From Nitrospirales bacterium (GTDB lineage Bacteria; Nitrospirota; Nitrospiria; Nitrospirales; UBA8639): 58,300 bases of DNA. Below, piece by piece: positions 33,949-43,618 of the stretch; the first letter of the stretch is position 1; every line of letters starts with the position of its first letter. Position numbers and translations under genes: made by a program. The notes beneath the pieces were generated by a model. That model saw only the letters and a program-made list of their open reading frames with translations, did not search any database and was not told where the DNA came from. Where the stretch lies: assembly GCA_029261355.1 (NCBI GenBank), contig JAJDBM010000067.1, forward strand, positions 1 to 58,300, written 5' to 3'.

Positions 33949-34899
33949 ATGCGTGTGGTTTTTATGGGAACTCCAGATTTTGCGGTGCCGACCTTATCGG
34001 CATTACTCGATTCCGAGTATTTGGTTGTGGGGGTGGTGACTCAACCGGACCGCCCGCGAGGTCGTGGAAAGTCCGTGACTCCATCACCAATTAAAGCATT
34101 GGCGATGTCTCACCATATTCCAATTTGCCAACCAGAAAAAATGAAGCATCCAGACTTCCTGTCGACGTTGCAGGGATGGCAAGCCGATCTTTTTGTGGTT
34201 GCAGCGTTTGGACGAATTTTGCCAAAAACCATTCTTGATCTTCCTCCTCGTGGCTGTGTGAATGTTCATTCATCATTGCTGCCGAAGTATCGAGGGGCAG
34301 GACCGATTCAATGGGCCTTGATCAATGGTGAAGCTGAGACGGGGATTACCACGATGCTCATGGATGAGGGGATGGATACGGGGTCTATCTTGTTACAAGA
34401 GGCCGTAGCCATCGAGCCTGACGATACGACTCTGGAGCTGACGAATCGGTTGGCGAAGATTGGAGGGGAGCTACTGGTGAAAACCTTACGGTTGTGGGAA
34501 GCCAATAAAATTCCCCCTTCAATCCAGGATCCTGCTGAGGCGACAATGGCGCCAATGCTACGAAAAGAGGATGGCGTGATCGCATGGGATCAACCTGCAC
34601 GCACTATTTACAACCGAATTCGAGGCCTCTCTCCATGGCCGGGAGCCTATACGTTTTGCCAGCAAGACCGGTTATCAATTTGGAAGGCTTTTCCCCGAGA
34701 AGACGAGGACGCGACGGCTGGAGAGAATCCTGGCACTATTGTGCAATTGGGGAAGCATGAAATTGTCGTCAAGACCGGAGAGGGCTTCCTTGTGATTACG
34801 GAACTTCAAATGGCTAATCGAAAACGCATGACTGTGACGCAGTTTTTAGCCGGATATCCGCTGACTCTTGGTATGAAATTGACTGACCAGCCTGCATGA
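33949..34899 (+). CDS. fmt: Methionyl-tRNA formyltransferase
   Basis: The 316-residue enzyme formylates initiator Met-tRNA using 10-formyl-THF. The formyl-transfer residues Asn105 and His107 lie in NVHSSLLPKYRGAGPIQWAL, and MDEGMDTG provides the conserved Asp. The C-terminal OB-like tRNA-binding domain (about 205-310) is present. Divergent from yebC, it starts a plus-strand housekeeping run. Confidence 0.95.
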   Translation: MRVVFMGTPDFAVPTLSALLDSEYLVVGVVTQPDRPRGRGKSVTPSPIKALAMSHHIPICQPEKMKHPDFLSTLQGWQADLFVVAAFGRILPKTILDLPPRGCVNVHSSLLPKYRGAGPIQWALINGEAETGITTMLMDEGMDTGSILLQEAVAIEPDDTTLELTNRLAKIGGELLVKTLRLWEANKIPPSIQDPAEATMAPMLRKEDGVIAWDQPARTIYNRIRGLSPWPGAYTFCQQDRLSIWKAFPREDEDATAGENPGTIVQLGKHEIVVKTGEGFLVITELQMANRKRMTVTQFLAGYPLTLGMKLTDQPA

Positions 34900-34995
34900 A
34901 AACATGGTACAGTGGTGCTCTGACGTTTTCTGTGCCTTTTCATCAGTATCGTACCCTCAGGGATTTTCTGAGAGTATGGCGAAGGAGTTTCATCT

Positions 34996-35331
34996 ATGAC
35001 TGAGCGCGAGCAGGCTGCGATTGATTTTATTCTTCTTAAACTCAAAGAGTTAGAGGAGATTCATGCAAAGGCTTTGGATGCGTTAAATGCTGTCCAAGGT
35101 CGAGATCAGGTCGTGAAGTGGAAAAAAGAAGCTTTGGAGGCCCTGGAAGGAAAAATTAGTGAGGCGCAATCCAAACAGCTGACCAAGGATTGGCTTGATA
35201 CGTCTTATATTACTGGAGATTTGTTTGACGAATTGTCGGATGATGTTGATATGTGTCGGCGTCACCTGAAGAAATTACTTAAAGATATTCAAGCCCATGG
35301 ATTGCCAGCGGAGACAGAAGTGGAACCGTAG
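34996..35331 (+). CDS. Hypothetical helical protein, 111 residues
   Basis: The product is charged and helical throughout (MTEREQAAIDFILLKLKEL...), with no membrane segment or cysteine pair; an internal WLDTSYITGDLFDEL stretch separates two helical halves. The ATG is placed after GAAGGAGTTTCATCT, a good ribosome site. It follows fmt by about 96 bases. Family not recognised. Confidence 0.65.
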   Translation: MTEREQAAIDFILLKLKELEEIHAKALDALNAVQGRDQVVKWKKEALEALEGKISEAQSKQLTKDWLDTSYITGDLFDELSDDVDMCRRHLKKLLKDIQAHGLPAETEVEP

Positions 35332-35360
35332 GGCGTTGATCACTCAGGAAAGACTTTTCG

Positions 35361-35587
35361 ATGAACCCACGTGAAGATTTCATTGCCTCTTTTGGCGCAA
35401 GGGTGGCACAGATCACGCTTCAGCCTCGTGAAGAATCCCATGGCATTATCACACTGAGCTGACGAAGCATGTGTCCTGTTTCCAGGGCACGATACAATGT
35501 GAGGGTAGACATTCAATTCGCCATGTGTGTTTGCGGACTGGCGATCGTTGTGACATTAATGCACCGGAAGATCTCATCGATGAGTGA
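35361..35587 (+). pseudogene. Possible small gene with a frameshift (unrecognised)
   Basis: From the ATG at 35361 a frame reads MNPREDFIASFGARVAQITL and hits TGA at 35460-35462. Just before that point another frame opens and continues TELTKHVSCFQGTIQCEGRH through RHVCLRTGDRCDINAPEDLIDE to a stop at 35585. The joined product (about 75 residues) reads like one protein, suggesting a one-base indel near 35450. An AGGAAAG ribosome-like site precedes it. Alternatively, both frames are chance. Confidence 0.4.
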
Positions 35588-35736
35588 ATGCGACCACCAT
35601 ACTCTCTCCCTACTTATTCGTACAGAGCGGAACGTATGATTCTATTCCCACCCAATCAGAGCCTTAAGCATTTGTACTGTACGTTTAGTTCTATGTTTGA
35701 ATGATGACTGTGACATACGCTACCTAATCCTATCTC

Positions 35737-36540
35737 ATGACCACGCCTGATTTTCCTTATCCCCGGAAGCGTTTTGGTCAGAACTTCCTTATTGATCAGA
35801 ACATTGTGAAGAAAATTCTCCATCGGGCCGCGCTCCGTCCTGAAGAGATGGTTTTGGAAATCGGTCCTGGCCGTGGAGCTTTGACGAGAGGTTTGTGCCA
35901 GGCGGCTGCCCGAGTTCTTGCGATTGAGATTGACCGAGAGCTGTATGCCTACCTTCAAGAAGAGTTAGGGACCTCTGTCAATCTTGAGCTGCAATTGGGT
36001 GATGCTTTAGCCTATCCCTTCTATGAGCTGCCACCTGGTACCGTTGTTGTTGCCAATCTTCCCTATAACATTTCCACGCCTCTCCTGTTTAAATTGTTTG
36101 AATCTCGAACGTCGATTGACCGAATGATTTTAATGGTGCAATTGGAGGTGGCGCAGCGACTGGTTGGGAAAACAGGTACTCGTGACTATGGTGTGCTTTC
36201 GGTCCTGGCGCAGTATTTTGCCGATATTGATTTAGCCTTTAAAGTGTCAAGAACGTGCTTTCGGCCTCGACCTGATGTGGCATCTGCCATCATCGAGATT
36301 CGACTGAAGTCGAATGATGTGATTGATCGTCCAGAGGACATTGAACATTTTGTCCATGTGGTGAAGGCCGCGTTTGGCCATCGTCGAAAAACATTGTTGA
36401 ATTCTATGCGTGATGCTGGATTTGACTCTCAGGTTCTCGAGTCGGCGTTTGAATGTACAGAAATTGCTGGAAGTCGTCGAGCTGAAACGTTGACGGTCCA
36501 AGATTTCTCTCGTCTCGCGCGGATGCTTTTCCCTCATTAA
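35737..36540 (+). CDS. rsmA: 16S rRNA adenine dimethyltransferase
   Basis: The 267-residue enzyme makes N6,N6-dimethyladenosine at two adjacent adenines near the 3' end of 16S rRNA. SAM motif EIGPGRGALT is at 41-50 and the catalytic NLPYNIS at 107-113, with the KRFGQNFL start that defines KsgA/RsmA. The C-terminal helical domain is complete. It is the third member of the plus-strand run after fmt. Confidence 0.96.
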   Translation: MTTPDFPYPRKRFGQNFLIDQNIVKKILHRAALRPEEMVLEIGPGRGALTRGLCQAAARVLAIEIDRELYAYLQEELGTSVNLELQLGDALAYPFYELPPGTVVVANLPYNISTPLLFKLFESRTSIDRMILMVQLEVAQRLVGKTGTRDYGVLSVLAQYFADIDLAFKVSRTCFRPRPDVASAIIEIRLKSNDVIDRPEDIEHFVHVVKAAFGHRRKTLLNSMRDAGFDSQVLESAFECTEIAGSRRAETLTVQDFSRLARMLFPH

Positions 36541-36671
36541 TTCCATCCTCTGCTCTGTCACATAATCAAGGCGTTTTTCACCGTAATACTCCAGGGTTTG
36601 AATAAGGCAGAAGCCCTGCGAGATCTATGGTTTGTTTGCTAAAGAGAAACACCTATGATAGGATTTATGAC

Positions 36672-39062
36672 ATGAGTATCTTCCCTAGTATGTCCCGTTC
36701 TGGAAAGAAGGGGCGAAAGGCAGAGGTTTCGCCGTTAACCTCGCAAGTTATTGGAATTATTCTCACCACGTTTGGTGTGCTCTTGTGTCTCAGTGTTGTC
36801 TCATTTCATCCTCAGGATCCGATCCTGTTTGTCCCACACGATATCTATAGTGATTCAGTTGATACAGGAGTCTTGTACAACTGGGTTGGGAAAGTCGGGT
36901 CAACATTAGCGTTTGGTCTCATTGGCTTGATGGGTGGGGCTGCCTATTTGGCGTCTTTTCTTTTGGTTATTTTTGGTATTCGGTCTTGGGCCAGTGAGGA
37001 TTCCTGGATCAAGGTGAGGCACGTGTGTGGTGCGTTCTTGGCGATCTTTTCGCTCAGTACCTTGCTCCAATTTCGATTTTCTTCAGTTCCGATGTTGAGT
37101 GATACGGTTGTCGGCATGGGCATGGCCGGAGGGTTGAGTGGTTATTGGTTTGCGTGGATCCTTGAGCAAAATTTTGCGTACCTTGGGAGCCATATTCTTC
37201 TGGTAGCTAGTTTTGTCGTGTCGCTTGTCTTGCTTGCCCCGACCATAATTCCTGGTACGGCTCGATGGCTTGCGGTATGTGGTGGATCGGCAAAAGAGGC
37301 CATGCAGGCCCAGATGGCCCGTCGGGCAGAAGAGCGTGAACACCCCAAAATCGTGAAACCGAATAAATCAATTAAAATCAATCGGTCGCTACCCTTGCGT
37401 GGGGGTATTGGAGGATTGTTATTGGGCCCCCGAGGGGATGAAAAGTCCAACCCAGTTATTATTGAAAAGGCAGAGGCAGCATCACAATCTGATGAAAGCG
37501 AGGAGCCGGAATTGTCTTCTCGGAAAGCCTTGCCAATCCCTGTTTACAGTGAGGTATCAAAATCCTATCGATCACCTTCACCATCTGAGCTGTTGACCTC
37601 TACTCCAGGCCGTTCTTCTCGCCAAACCGATCATGTGTTGGAAACTGAGTCCCAAGTGTTGACGGAGACGTTGGAGAATTTTGGTATAGAAGGAAAGGTG
37701 ACTGAAGTGCATCCCGGCCCGGTCATTACCATGTATGAGTTTGCTCCTGGGCCAGGGATAAAAGTGTCTCGAATTGTGGGGCTGGCGGATGATCTTGCCA
37801 TGGCATTAAAGGCGCTCAGGGTTCGTGTGGTTGCTCCGTTACCAGGGAAATCAACGGTTGGGATTGAAGTCCCCAACCCCATTCGGGAAACCGTATCCTT
37901 GAGGGATATGTTGACCAGTCCTGTTTTTTTGCGAACTCAGGCCAAACTCGCTCTTGCCTTGGGCAAAGATATCTACGGAAATCCTGTGGTGTCTGATCTC
38001 CGAACGATGCCGCATCTCTTGGTTGCTGGCGCGACGGGAGCTGGGAAAAGTGTCGGCCTTAATTGCATGCTACTGAATATTCTCTTTACTGCCCATCCAG
38101 ATGAGGTGAAGCTCTTATTGATTGACCCCAAAGTCTTGGAGCTTCAAGTGTATGATGGAATTCCTCATTTACTTCGTCCTGTTATTACTGACCCGAAGTC
38201 CGCAGCACGCGGTCTCACCTGGGTTGTCCAGGAAATGGAGCGACGGTACCGAATGCTTGCTGAGCATGGAGTTCGCAGTATTGATGCCTATAACCAAAAG
38301 GTGGCTGAGCAAACACCGGGTTCACGCCCCTTGAAGCCAGCCAAGAAGCTTTCAAAAAATTCACCTGGTTTTGAGGTCGATGATGATGTTGAAACGCCGC
38401 TTACGCATTTGCCTTATATCGTCGTGGTGATTGATGAGTTTGCTGACCTAATGATGGTGGCACCTAAAGAGGTTGAAGATCGAATTGCTCGATTAGCTCA
38501 GATGGCTCGAGCCTCTGGGATTCATTTGATTCTAGCCACTCAGCGCCCATCTGTGGATGTTGTGACTGGACTTATCAAGGCCAACTTTCCTGTTCGAATT
38601 GCGTATCAAGTGTCTTCGAAAATTGATTCTCGTACAATTCTCGATACCAATGGAGCTGAAACCTTGTTAGGGAAAGGGGATATGCTCTATATGTCCTCAG
38701 GCTCTGGTCGAATCACTCGCTTGCATGGCCCATTTGTTTCTGATGATGAAGTGCGGAACGTGGTAGAATGGGTCAAGCAACAGGCAACCCCGGTCTATGA
38801 AGATGAAGAGTTTTTCTCAAGTCAGGAGTCAGCTAAAGATGGTGATGAAGTGCAGGATGAAACCTATGAACGTGCTCGAGAATTAGTCATGGAAACGGGG
38901 CAAGGTTCGGCTTCATTTTTACAGCGGCGCCTTCGTGTAGGCTATCCGAGGGCCGCACGAATGATTGAACAAATGGAAAGTGAAGGGTTGGTGAGTGCTC
39001 CTGGACGAGATGGTCGCCGGGAGGTGTTGATTCGTCAAGCTGTGATGGAAGAGGCTGGATGA
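36672..39062 (+). CDS. ftsK: DNA translocase FtsK/SpoIIIE
   Basis: From the ATG at 36672 (MSIFPSMSRSG) the protein has 796 residues. Four or five N-terminal membrane helices span about 20-190, then a variable linker, then the motor with VAGATGAGKSVGLN (Walker A) and VVIDEFADLMM (Walker B). The gamma winged helix is at the end (ASFLQRRLRVGYPRAARMIEQME), which reads KOPS to orient chromosome dimer resolution. An upstream ATG at 36627 adds 15 unlikely residues. It overlaps lolA by 4 bases. Confidence 0.95.
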   Translation: MSIFPSMSRSGKKGRKAEVSPLTSQVIGIILTTFGVLLCLSVVSFHPQDPILFVPHDIYSDSVDTGVLYNWVGKVGSTLAFGLIGLMGGAAYLASFLLVIFGIRSWASEDSWIKVRHVCGAFLAIFSLSTLLQFRFSSVPMLSDTVVGMGMAGGLSGYWFAWILEQNFAYLGSHILLVASFVVSLVLLAPTIIPGTARWLAVCGGSAKEAMQAQMARRAEEREHPKIVKPNKSIKINRSLPLRGGIGGLLLGPRGDEKSNPVIIEKAEAASQSDESEEPELSSRKALPIPVYSEVSKSYRSPSPSELLTSTPGRSSRQTDHVLETESQVLTETLENFGIEGKVTEVHPGPVITMYEFAPGPGIKVSRIVGLADDLAMALKALRVRVVAPLPGKSTVGIEVPNPIRETVSLRDMLTSPVFLRTQAKLALALGKDIYGNPVVSDLRTMPHLLVAGATGAGKSVGLNCMLLNILFTAHPDEVKLLLIDPKVLELQVYDGIPHLLRPVITDPKSAARGLTWVVQEMERRYRMLAEHGVRSIDAYNQKVAEQTPGSRPLKPAKKLSKNSPGFEVDDDVETPLTHLPYIVVVIDEFADLMMVAPKEVEDRIARLAQMARASGIHLILATQRPSVDVVTGLIKANFPVRIAYQVSSKIDSRTILDTNGAETLLGKGDMLYMSSGSGRITRLHGPFVSDDEVRNVVEWVKQQATPVYEDEEFFSSQESAKDGDEVQDETYERARELVMETGQGSASFLQRRLRVGYPRAARMIEQMESEGLVSAPGRDGRREVLIRQAVMEEAG

Positions 39063-39736
39063 CGCGTATTATTTTTCTGAGTCTTATCGTGGTTTTTTGT
39101 AGTGCACAGGCGACAGTGTCTGCGTCGTTAGTCGAGGACGTTCAAGCACTCGTGAAAAAGGTCGATGCGCAGTACCTTGATATTCAAGATTTACAAGCAG
39201 AGTTTACCCAGGAAACGCAAATAGAAGGGTTTGATAGTCGCCTTGCTTCATCGGGGAAGGTGTTATTGAAAAAGCCGGGTCTGCTTCGTTGGGATTACCA
39301 GAAACCATCGATTGAGCAAATCCTTGTTGAAGGTGATCAAGTGATGTGGTACGTGCCGGAACATCAACAAGTGGTTCAGGGAAATCTTACCCAAATGGCG
39401 GCATCAAAGGCACCCTTAACCCTTCTCCAAGGTGCTGGAAAGCTTGGGGAGCAATTTGATATTGTGCCGTCTGCTGAAAAAGAGGTTGGCGAGGGTGGTT
39501 TGCCTATCGTGGTGTTGATGCCGAAACCCAAGGATCAAGCTACTTCAACTGTGACGCGTATTCACGTCATGATTCATCCGAAGTCCTACCTGATGACTCA
39601 AATTATGCTGTTTGAGAAAAGTGGAAATATTTCTACTTTACGGTTTTCGAATATTCGTGTAAACCAGGGTGTTGATGCCAGTATGTTGAAATTGAATATG
39701 CCAGATGATGTTGTTGTGATCGATTCTCCTATGTGA
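39059..39736 (+). CDS. lolA: Outer membrane lipoprotein carrier LolA
   Basis: The 225-residue protein has a signal peptide (MTRIIFLSLIVVFCSAQATVSA) and the LolA-type fold region with DLQAEFTQETQIE and GKVLLKKPGLLRWDY. LolA carries lipoproteins across the periplasm to LolB. Its start overlaps the ftsK stop by 4 bases, an ftsK-lolA pairing common in many Gram-negatives. Length matches the family. Confidence 0.92.
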   Translation: MTRIIFLSLIVVFCSAQATVSASLVEDVQALVKKVDAQYLDIQDLQAEFTQETQIEGFDSRLASSGKVLLKKPGLLRWDYQKPSIEQILVEGDQVMWYVPEHQQVVQGNLTQMAASKAPLTLLQGAGKLGEQFDIVPSAEKEVGEGGLPIVVLMPKPKDQATSTVTRIHVMIHPKSYLMTQIMLFEKSGNISTLRFSNIRVNQGVDASMLKLNMPDDVVVIDSPM

Positions 39737-39795
39737 CTATGCTGAAGAAAAGGTGTTGGGCTGTACCCTGTGTGTGGGGGTGGGGGTGATGGACC

Positions 39796-40269
39796 ATGGC
39801 TGAACGAGTCTTAGTCGTAGATGATGATCGAGGTGTGAGAGATGCTCTTTCGGAATATCTTGAAACGCTTGAGTATTCGGTTATTACGGCAGAAGATGGG
39901 GCGCATGCGTTAAAGCAGTATAAGCAAGGTGAGGTGGATATCATCTTGGCCGACTTGATCATGCCGAATATGGACGGTATGGAGTTTTTAAGGCGCATAC
40001 GGGAAATTAACGACGATGTGATTTTTCTCATGATCACTGGGCATCCATCGGTTGGAACGGCAGTTGGTTCCGTTGGTCTTGGTGCAGATGATTATCTGAC
40101 AAAGCCCTTTCATCTCGAAGAAGTCAAGACTCGTATTGCTAAAGCCGTTGAAAAACGGAAGTTGAAAAGTCGATTGAAGACCTCGCAGGGACTTGTCTGG
40201 GGTCTGATGCTTTCTATCCCATTATGGCTTCTCCTTGGTATTATCCTGGTCATACTTTTAAAAGGGTAA
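39796..40269 (+). CDS. Receiver-domain protein with a C-terminal membrane anchor
   Basis: The 157-residue protein is a single REC domain (Asp9-Asp11 acidic pocket, phospho-Asp53, Thr81, Lys103) followed by a single hydrophobic helix at about 132-155. There is no DNA-binding output domain, so it would act at the inner membrane, through protein contacts or phosphate sharing. No kinase gene is adjacent. It lies between lolA and an exported hypothetical, with its stop overlapped by the longest frame of the latter. Confidence 0.85.
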   Translation: MAERVLVVDDDRGVRDALSEYLETLEYSVITAEDGAHALKQYKQGEVDIILADLIMPNMDGMEFLRRIREINDDVIFLMITGHPSVGTAVGSVGLGADDYLTKPFHLEEVKTRIAKAVEKRKLKSRLKTSQGLVWGLMLSIPLWLLLGIILVILLKG

Positions 40270-40880
40270 TACCCCTTCGTTTTTTGTCCACCATCCTGAA
40301 CTGGCCTTTCCTCCGCCAGTCTTTTCCGAGAACCATTTCTCGCAGTTTTCAAGTAATCGTGGTCCTGTTGTTTGGATTCTGGTCCCCCGTTGAACTTTCG
40401 GCGTTTACAGGTGAGATTGATGGTGATCCCAGTCGACTTGTTGAGAAATACTTATCCTTAGACAAGCGTGGAGCGCGTTTGGTTGTGGATTCTCAAGAGG
40501 TCCTTGTTCCCTATGTTTCTTGGACGGAAGAGCCGGCTTGGGGCAGGATTGTGGTTATTTCAAAGTATCATGTGATTGAGGATGTTACCCAGTGGGAGAT
40601 TCTGACGGAAACTGAAATGCTCATTCCTGTCACATTTGATGTTGTTGGAATCATGTATTGGGAAACAGCGACGTTTTTACAAGAATCTCAAGTTTCTTTG
40701 GAATATTTTCATGTCAAAGCGATAGATGAGCGATGGCGAATTATTGCCCCTCAGCTTCCCCCTCATGTTGGCCGAAAGCGTTTGATAGACTTTATTCGTT
40801 TCACTCAATTACAAGAAAGTCGGGAGACCAAAAAAATGAGCCTTCAGCAACTCCGTGAACAGCTACAGCAAATACCATGA
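40224..40880 (+). CDS. Hypothetical exported protein
   Basis: Up to 218 residues from the ATG at 40224; a TTG at 40284 would begin a more typical signal peptide (LSTILNWPFLRQS... to VELSA). The mature part (from about GEIDGDPSRLVEKYL) has alternating strands and an SNTF2-like shape: a helix, then several beta strands, including WRIIAPQLPPHVG near the end. Function unknown. It overlaps the receiver gene and, at its end, the phosphoglycolate phosphatase ATG (4 bases), so it is co-translated. Confidence 0.65.
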   Translation: MASPWYYPGHTFKRVIPLRFLSTILNWPFLRQSFPRTISRSFQVIVVLLFGFWSPVELSAFTGEIDGDPSRLVEKYLSLDKRGARLVVDSQEVLVPYVSWTEEPAWGRIVVISKYHVIEDVTQWEILTETEMLIPVTFDVVGIMYWETATFLQESQVSLEYFHVKAIDERWRIIAPQLPPHVGRKRLIDFIRFTQLQESRETKKMSLQQLREQLQQIP

Positions 40881-41557
40881 GCGAATTACAGGGAATTGAA
40901 CGACATCAAGTGGAGCTAGTCCTTTTTGATTTAGATGGGACGCTAATTGATTCCAAGGTTGACATCGCGAATTCCGTGAATTTCACGTTGCGTGACTTAG
41001 ACTTACCGCAACGATCGTTAGCCGAAATCTTTAGTTTCGTCGGTGACGGAGTCAAGCGTCTCTTGCAACTCTCAGTGGGCGAAACCAATGTGACGCAGTA
41101 CGAAGAAGCACTTCGTATTTTTCGCGAGTATTATTTGGCTCATTGTTTAGACTTTACAGAGTTCTATCCAAGAATTCAGGAGATCCTTTCTCATCCAAGT
41201 GAGAGGACCTTTGCGATTGTGACGAATAAAACCAGGGAATATACTGTGAGAATTATTGAGGGACTGGGCGCGACTCAACATTTTTCAGAGATTGAATGTC
41301 CCCGGGATAGTTCTGAATTAAAGCCAGATCCTGGCATGCTTTTACGAGTATTAGAGCAACTCGCTGTGCCGGTGGATCGAACCTTGATGGTTGGCGATAG
41401 CACAAATGATGTGAGGGCGGCGCAAGCTATTGGCATGAAGTCTTGTGCTGTGGGATTTGGATACGGGAATCCTGCAAAAGTGAAGCCCTTGCAGCCTGAT
41501 TTTTATTGTGAAAGCCCTGATGACCTTTTTGCCCTGTTGGTCGGGCCGTCTGCTTAA
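40877..41557 (+). CDS. gph: Phosphoglycolate phosphatase (HAD superfamily)
   Basis: The 226-residue protein has the HAD motif I FDLDGTLIDS with nucleophile Asp18 and acid Asp20. Motif II (VTNKT) and motif III/IV (KPDPGML; MVGDSTNDVRAA) are also present, with the helical cap typical of Gph. It dephosphorylates 2-phosphoglycolate made by oxygen-damaged DNA repair or RuBP oxygenation. Some HAD phosphatases with this sequence act on other substrates, so specificity is likely rather than proven. Confidence 0.82.
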   Translation: MSELQGIERHQVELVLFDLDGTLIDSKVDIANSVNFTLRDLDLPQRSLAEIFSFVGDGVKRLLQLSVGETNVTQYEEALRIFREYYLAHCLDFTEFYPRIQEILSHPSERTFAIVTNKTREYTVRIIEGLGATQHFSEIECPRDSSELKPDPGMLLRVLEQLAVPVDRTLMVGDSTNDVRAAQAIGMKSCAVGFGYGNPAKVKPLQPDFYCESPDDLFALLVGPSA

Positions 41558-41702
41558 TCCCACAATATAAGGTCACTGACTTTAATTTTCAGTGGGGCAC
41601 TAGGCATCGTTGTGCCTGGCCGGTTGTATCATGGAAATTATTTCTTTATGATTGCCGAAAATTGTAGAAGATTTTCTGAAATTGAGTTGTAAAAGAGGAC
41701 TT

Positions 41703-42323
41703 ATGGCTAAACCAATTGTGACATGTCTTGATATGGAAGGAGTGATTGCGCCAGAAATGTGGCTTGCAGTTGCTGACCATTTTCAAGTTCAAGAATTAAA
41801 GATGACGACCCGTGATATTCCTGATTATGATGAATTGATGCAGAAGCGATTGGTGGTGCTTCGACAGAATGGTATCAAACTTCAGGATATACAGAATATC
41901 ATTGAGGGGCTGTCCCCGCTCGAAGGTGCCACTGCATTTCTTGCTTGGCTGAGGGAGAGGTGTCAGGTAGTTATCCTGTCCGATACCTATTATGAATTCG
42001 TTGCCCCATTAATGAAGCAGATGCAATATCCAACGATATTTTGTCATTCGTTAGAAGTTGATGCTGAGGGGTTCATCAGTCAGTATCATCTTCGCATACC
42101 CGATCAAAAACGACAGGCCGTGTTGGCATTCAAAAATATTGGTTTTCGAGTTTTAGCTGCCGGTGATTCCTATAATGATATTTCTATGTTGAAAGAGGCT
42201 GATGCTGGGATATTGTTTTGTCCCCCAGACTCTATTCAAGAAGAATTTCCACAATTCCCGGTGACTCGAACCTATGAAGCGTTTCAAGCGCATCTTGCTC
42301 GGGCGGGGGGATTTGTCGCTTAA
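41703..42323 (+). CDS. thrH: Phosphoserine phosphatase/homoserine phosphotransferase ThrH
   Basis: From the ATG at 41703 (MAKPIVTCLDMEGVIAPEMW) the protein has 206 residues, the ThrH length. ThrH carries the DxEG variant of the HAD nucleophile motif (Asp10-Met-Glu12) in place of DxDG. The segment AAGDSYNDISMLKEADAGILFCPP matches the family closely. It removes phosphate from phosphoserine and can phosphorylate homoserine. Upstream start at 41652 is rejected because AAGAGGA precedes the later ATG. Confidence 0.9.
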   Translation: MAKPIVTCLDMEGVIAPEMWLAVADHFQVQELKMTTRDIPDYDELMQKRLVVLRQNGIKLQDIQNIIEGLSPLEGATAFLAWLRERCQVVILSDTYYEFVAPLMKQMQYPTIFCHSLEVDAEGFISQYHLRIPDQKRQAVLAFKNIGFRVLAAGDSYNDISMLKEADAGILFCPPDSIQEEFPQFPVTRTYEAFQAHLARAGGFVA

Positions 42324-42623
42324 CGGGTCAGTCAGGTCTATTCGGTTTTTGAGTGCTGCGCAGCTCTGCCATCCTCTCTCTTGTTCGTCTGCTTTGGGAG
42401 AGCCTTTTCTCAATCATTCGATGTGAAATTTTTCATGGTGCACATTGTCTTTAGGGAAACTTCTTGGTACATCTCAAAGAGAAGGTTTTCTATCGTCGAC
42501 GTATCGGCGGCGTTCCCTTATTTTGCCTACTCGCAGTAGCTATGGCGTGAAATACGGTGAGGCTATTTTATTTTTCATGTAATTGATCTTATGGCGTCGT
42601 TGGTTTCAGAAAGGAGAATATGC
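42324..42623. other. Intergenic region ahead of a lipoprotein gene
   Basis: About 300 bases with no supported gene. Imperfect hairpins (for example GGGAGAGCC with TTTTCTC around 42398-42412) lack a T-run. No RNA gene recognised. Confidence 0.35.
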
Positions 42624-43379
42624 ATGAAGCGCTCTCTTAATCGGCTGTATTTTGGAATTATCACTGTTTTAATTCTTGGATCTCTTACTGGTTGTTTAGG
42701 GAATCGAAACTGGGAATACCCCCCTTCCTCCACGGGTGCCTATCTTGATGCGAAAGCGAAAGTCCCCCTTTCTGTGAAGGCTGTGGTGTTACCATTTGAA
42801 GATCTTCGTGGAAATTCGGTGAAAGAAGAATATTGGAAAGCCTCGATTCCCATTGTTCGCTATGGGGAAACAAGATATGACCGGCCTGAAGAAGCTACGA
42901 ACCCGGAGGCCGTTGATGTGGTGAATTTTCATCCTGCGACGGATTTTGCTAAAGCCACTGTGGCGGAATTACAAGAAGCGGGACTCTTTTCCTCGGTTGA
43001 GTTTGTTGAAGAAGGCCAGGTGTCTCCTTCGGACTTAGTTTTTCGGGGACGCTTGCGGTCTACCGAGTGGGAGCGACGACTTGATACGTACTTTTTAGGC
43101 CCTATTGGGGTGGTTTTTTGGTTTTTGGGTTTGCCGATGGGGCAGACTGAAACAGCCGTTGAGTTAGATTTGCGGTTGACGCCAGCGTCTGATCCTTCAA
43201 CAGTGCTGTGGAGCATGGCGATGGAGTATGAGGGTGAGAAAAGTGATAGTCCCTATTATAATCTTGAGGATGCGGTTCAGAGTTACCCTGGAGCCCTGCA
43301 AGAGGCTTTGCGTCCAGCGATACTTGATTTAGTTGAACTGGCCGATGAAGATCCAGGGCGACTACATCCTGGAAATTGA
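42624..43379 (+). CDS. Lipoprotein, hypothetical, possibly outer-membrane
   Basis: From the ATG at 42624, preceded by AAAGGAGAAT, the protein has 251 residues. A signal peptide ends in the lipobox LTGC with Cys24. The mature part includes KAVVLPFEDLRGN, a strand/loop pattern seen in periplasmic proteins that assemble with TolB-like or secretin systems, and a membrane-like hydrophobic patch near 155-172. A specific function cannot be given. Confidence 0.75.
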   Translation: MKRSLNRLYFGIITVLILGSLTGCLGNRNWEYPPSSTGAYLDAKAKVPLSVKAVVLPFEDLRGNSVKEEYWKASIPIVRYGETRYDRPEEATNPEAVDVVNFHPATDFAKATVAELQEAGLFSSVEFVEEGQVSPSDLVFRGRLRSTEWERRLDTYFLGPIGVVFWFLGLPMGQTETAVELDLRLTPASDPSTVLWSMAMEYEGEKSDSPYYNLEDAVQSYPGALQEALRPAILDLVELADEDPGRLHPGN

Positions 43380-43618
43380 TAAAGAGATTGCTTGTCTATG
43401 CTTGAAGGGCTGTTTTCAGCTTCCTTGTTTCATTGCACGCGTTTCTAGCATGGTTTATTTGAGAATGCCTGAGGGACAAGGCTTTAGAAGTTAAGGAAAG
43501 CAACCGATAAATAGTAGATAGGTATCCTGCATTTTAGTGAATTGAGGGGTGGGTTGCTTTCAGATTTCCGTAGATTTGAAAGTTACCTTGGTCATTAGTT
43601 TAGTAATAGTACTTATTT

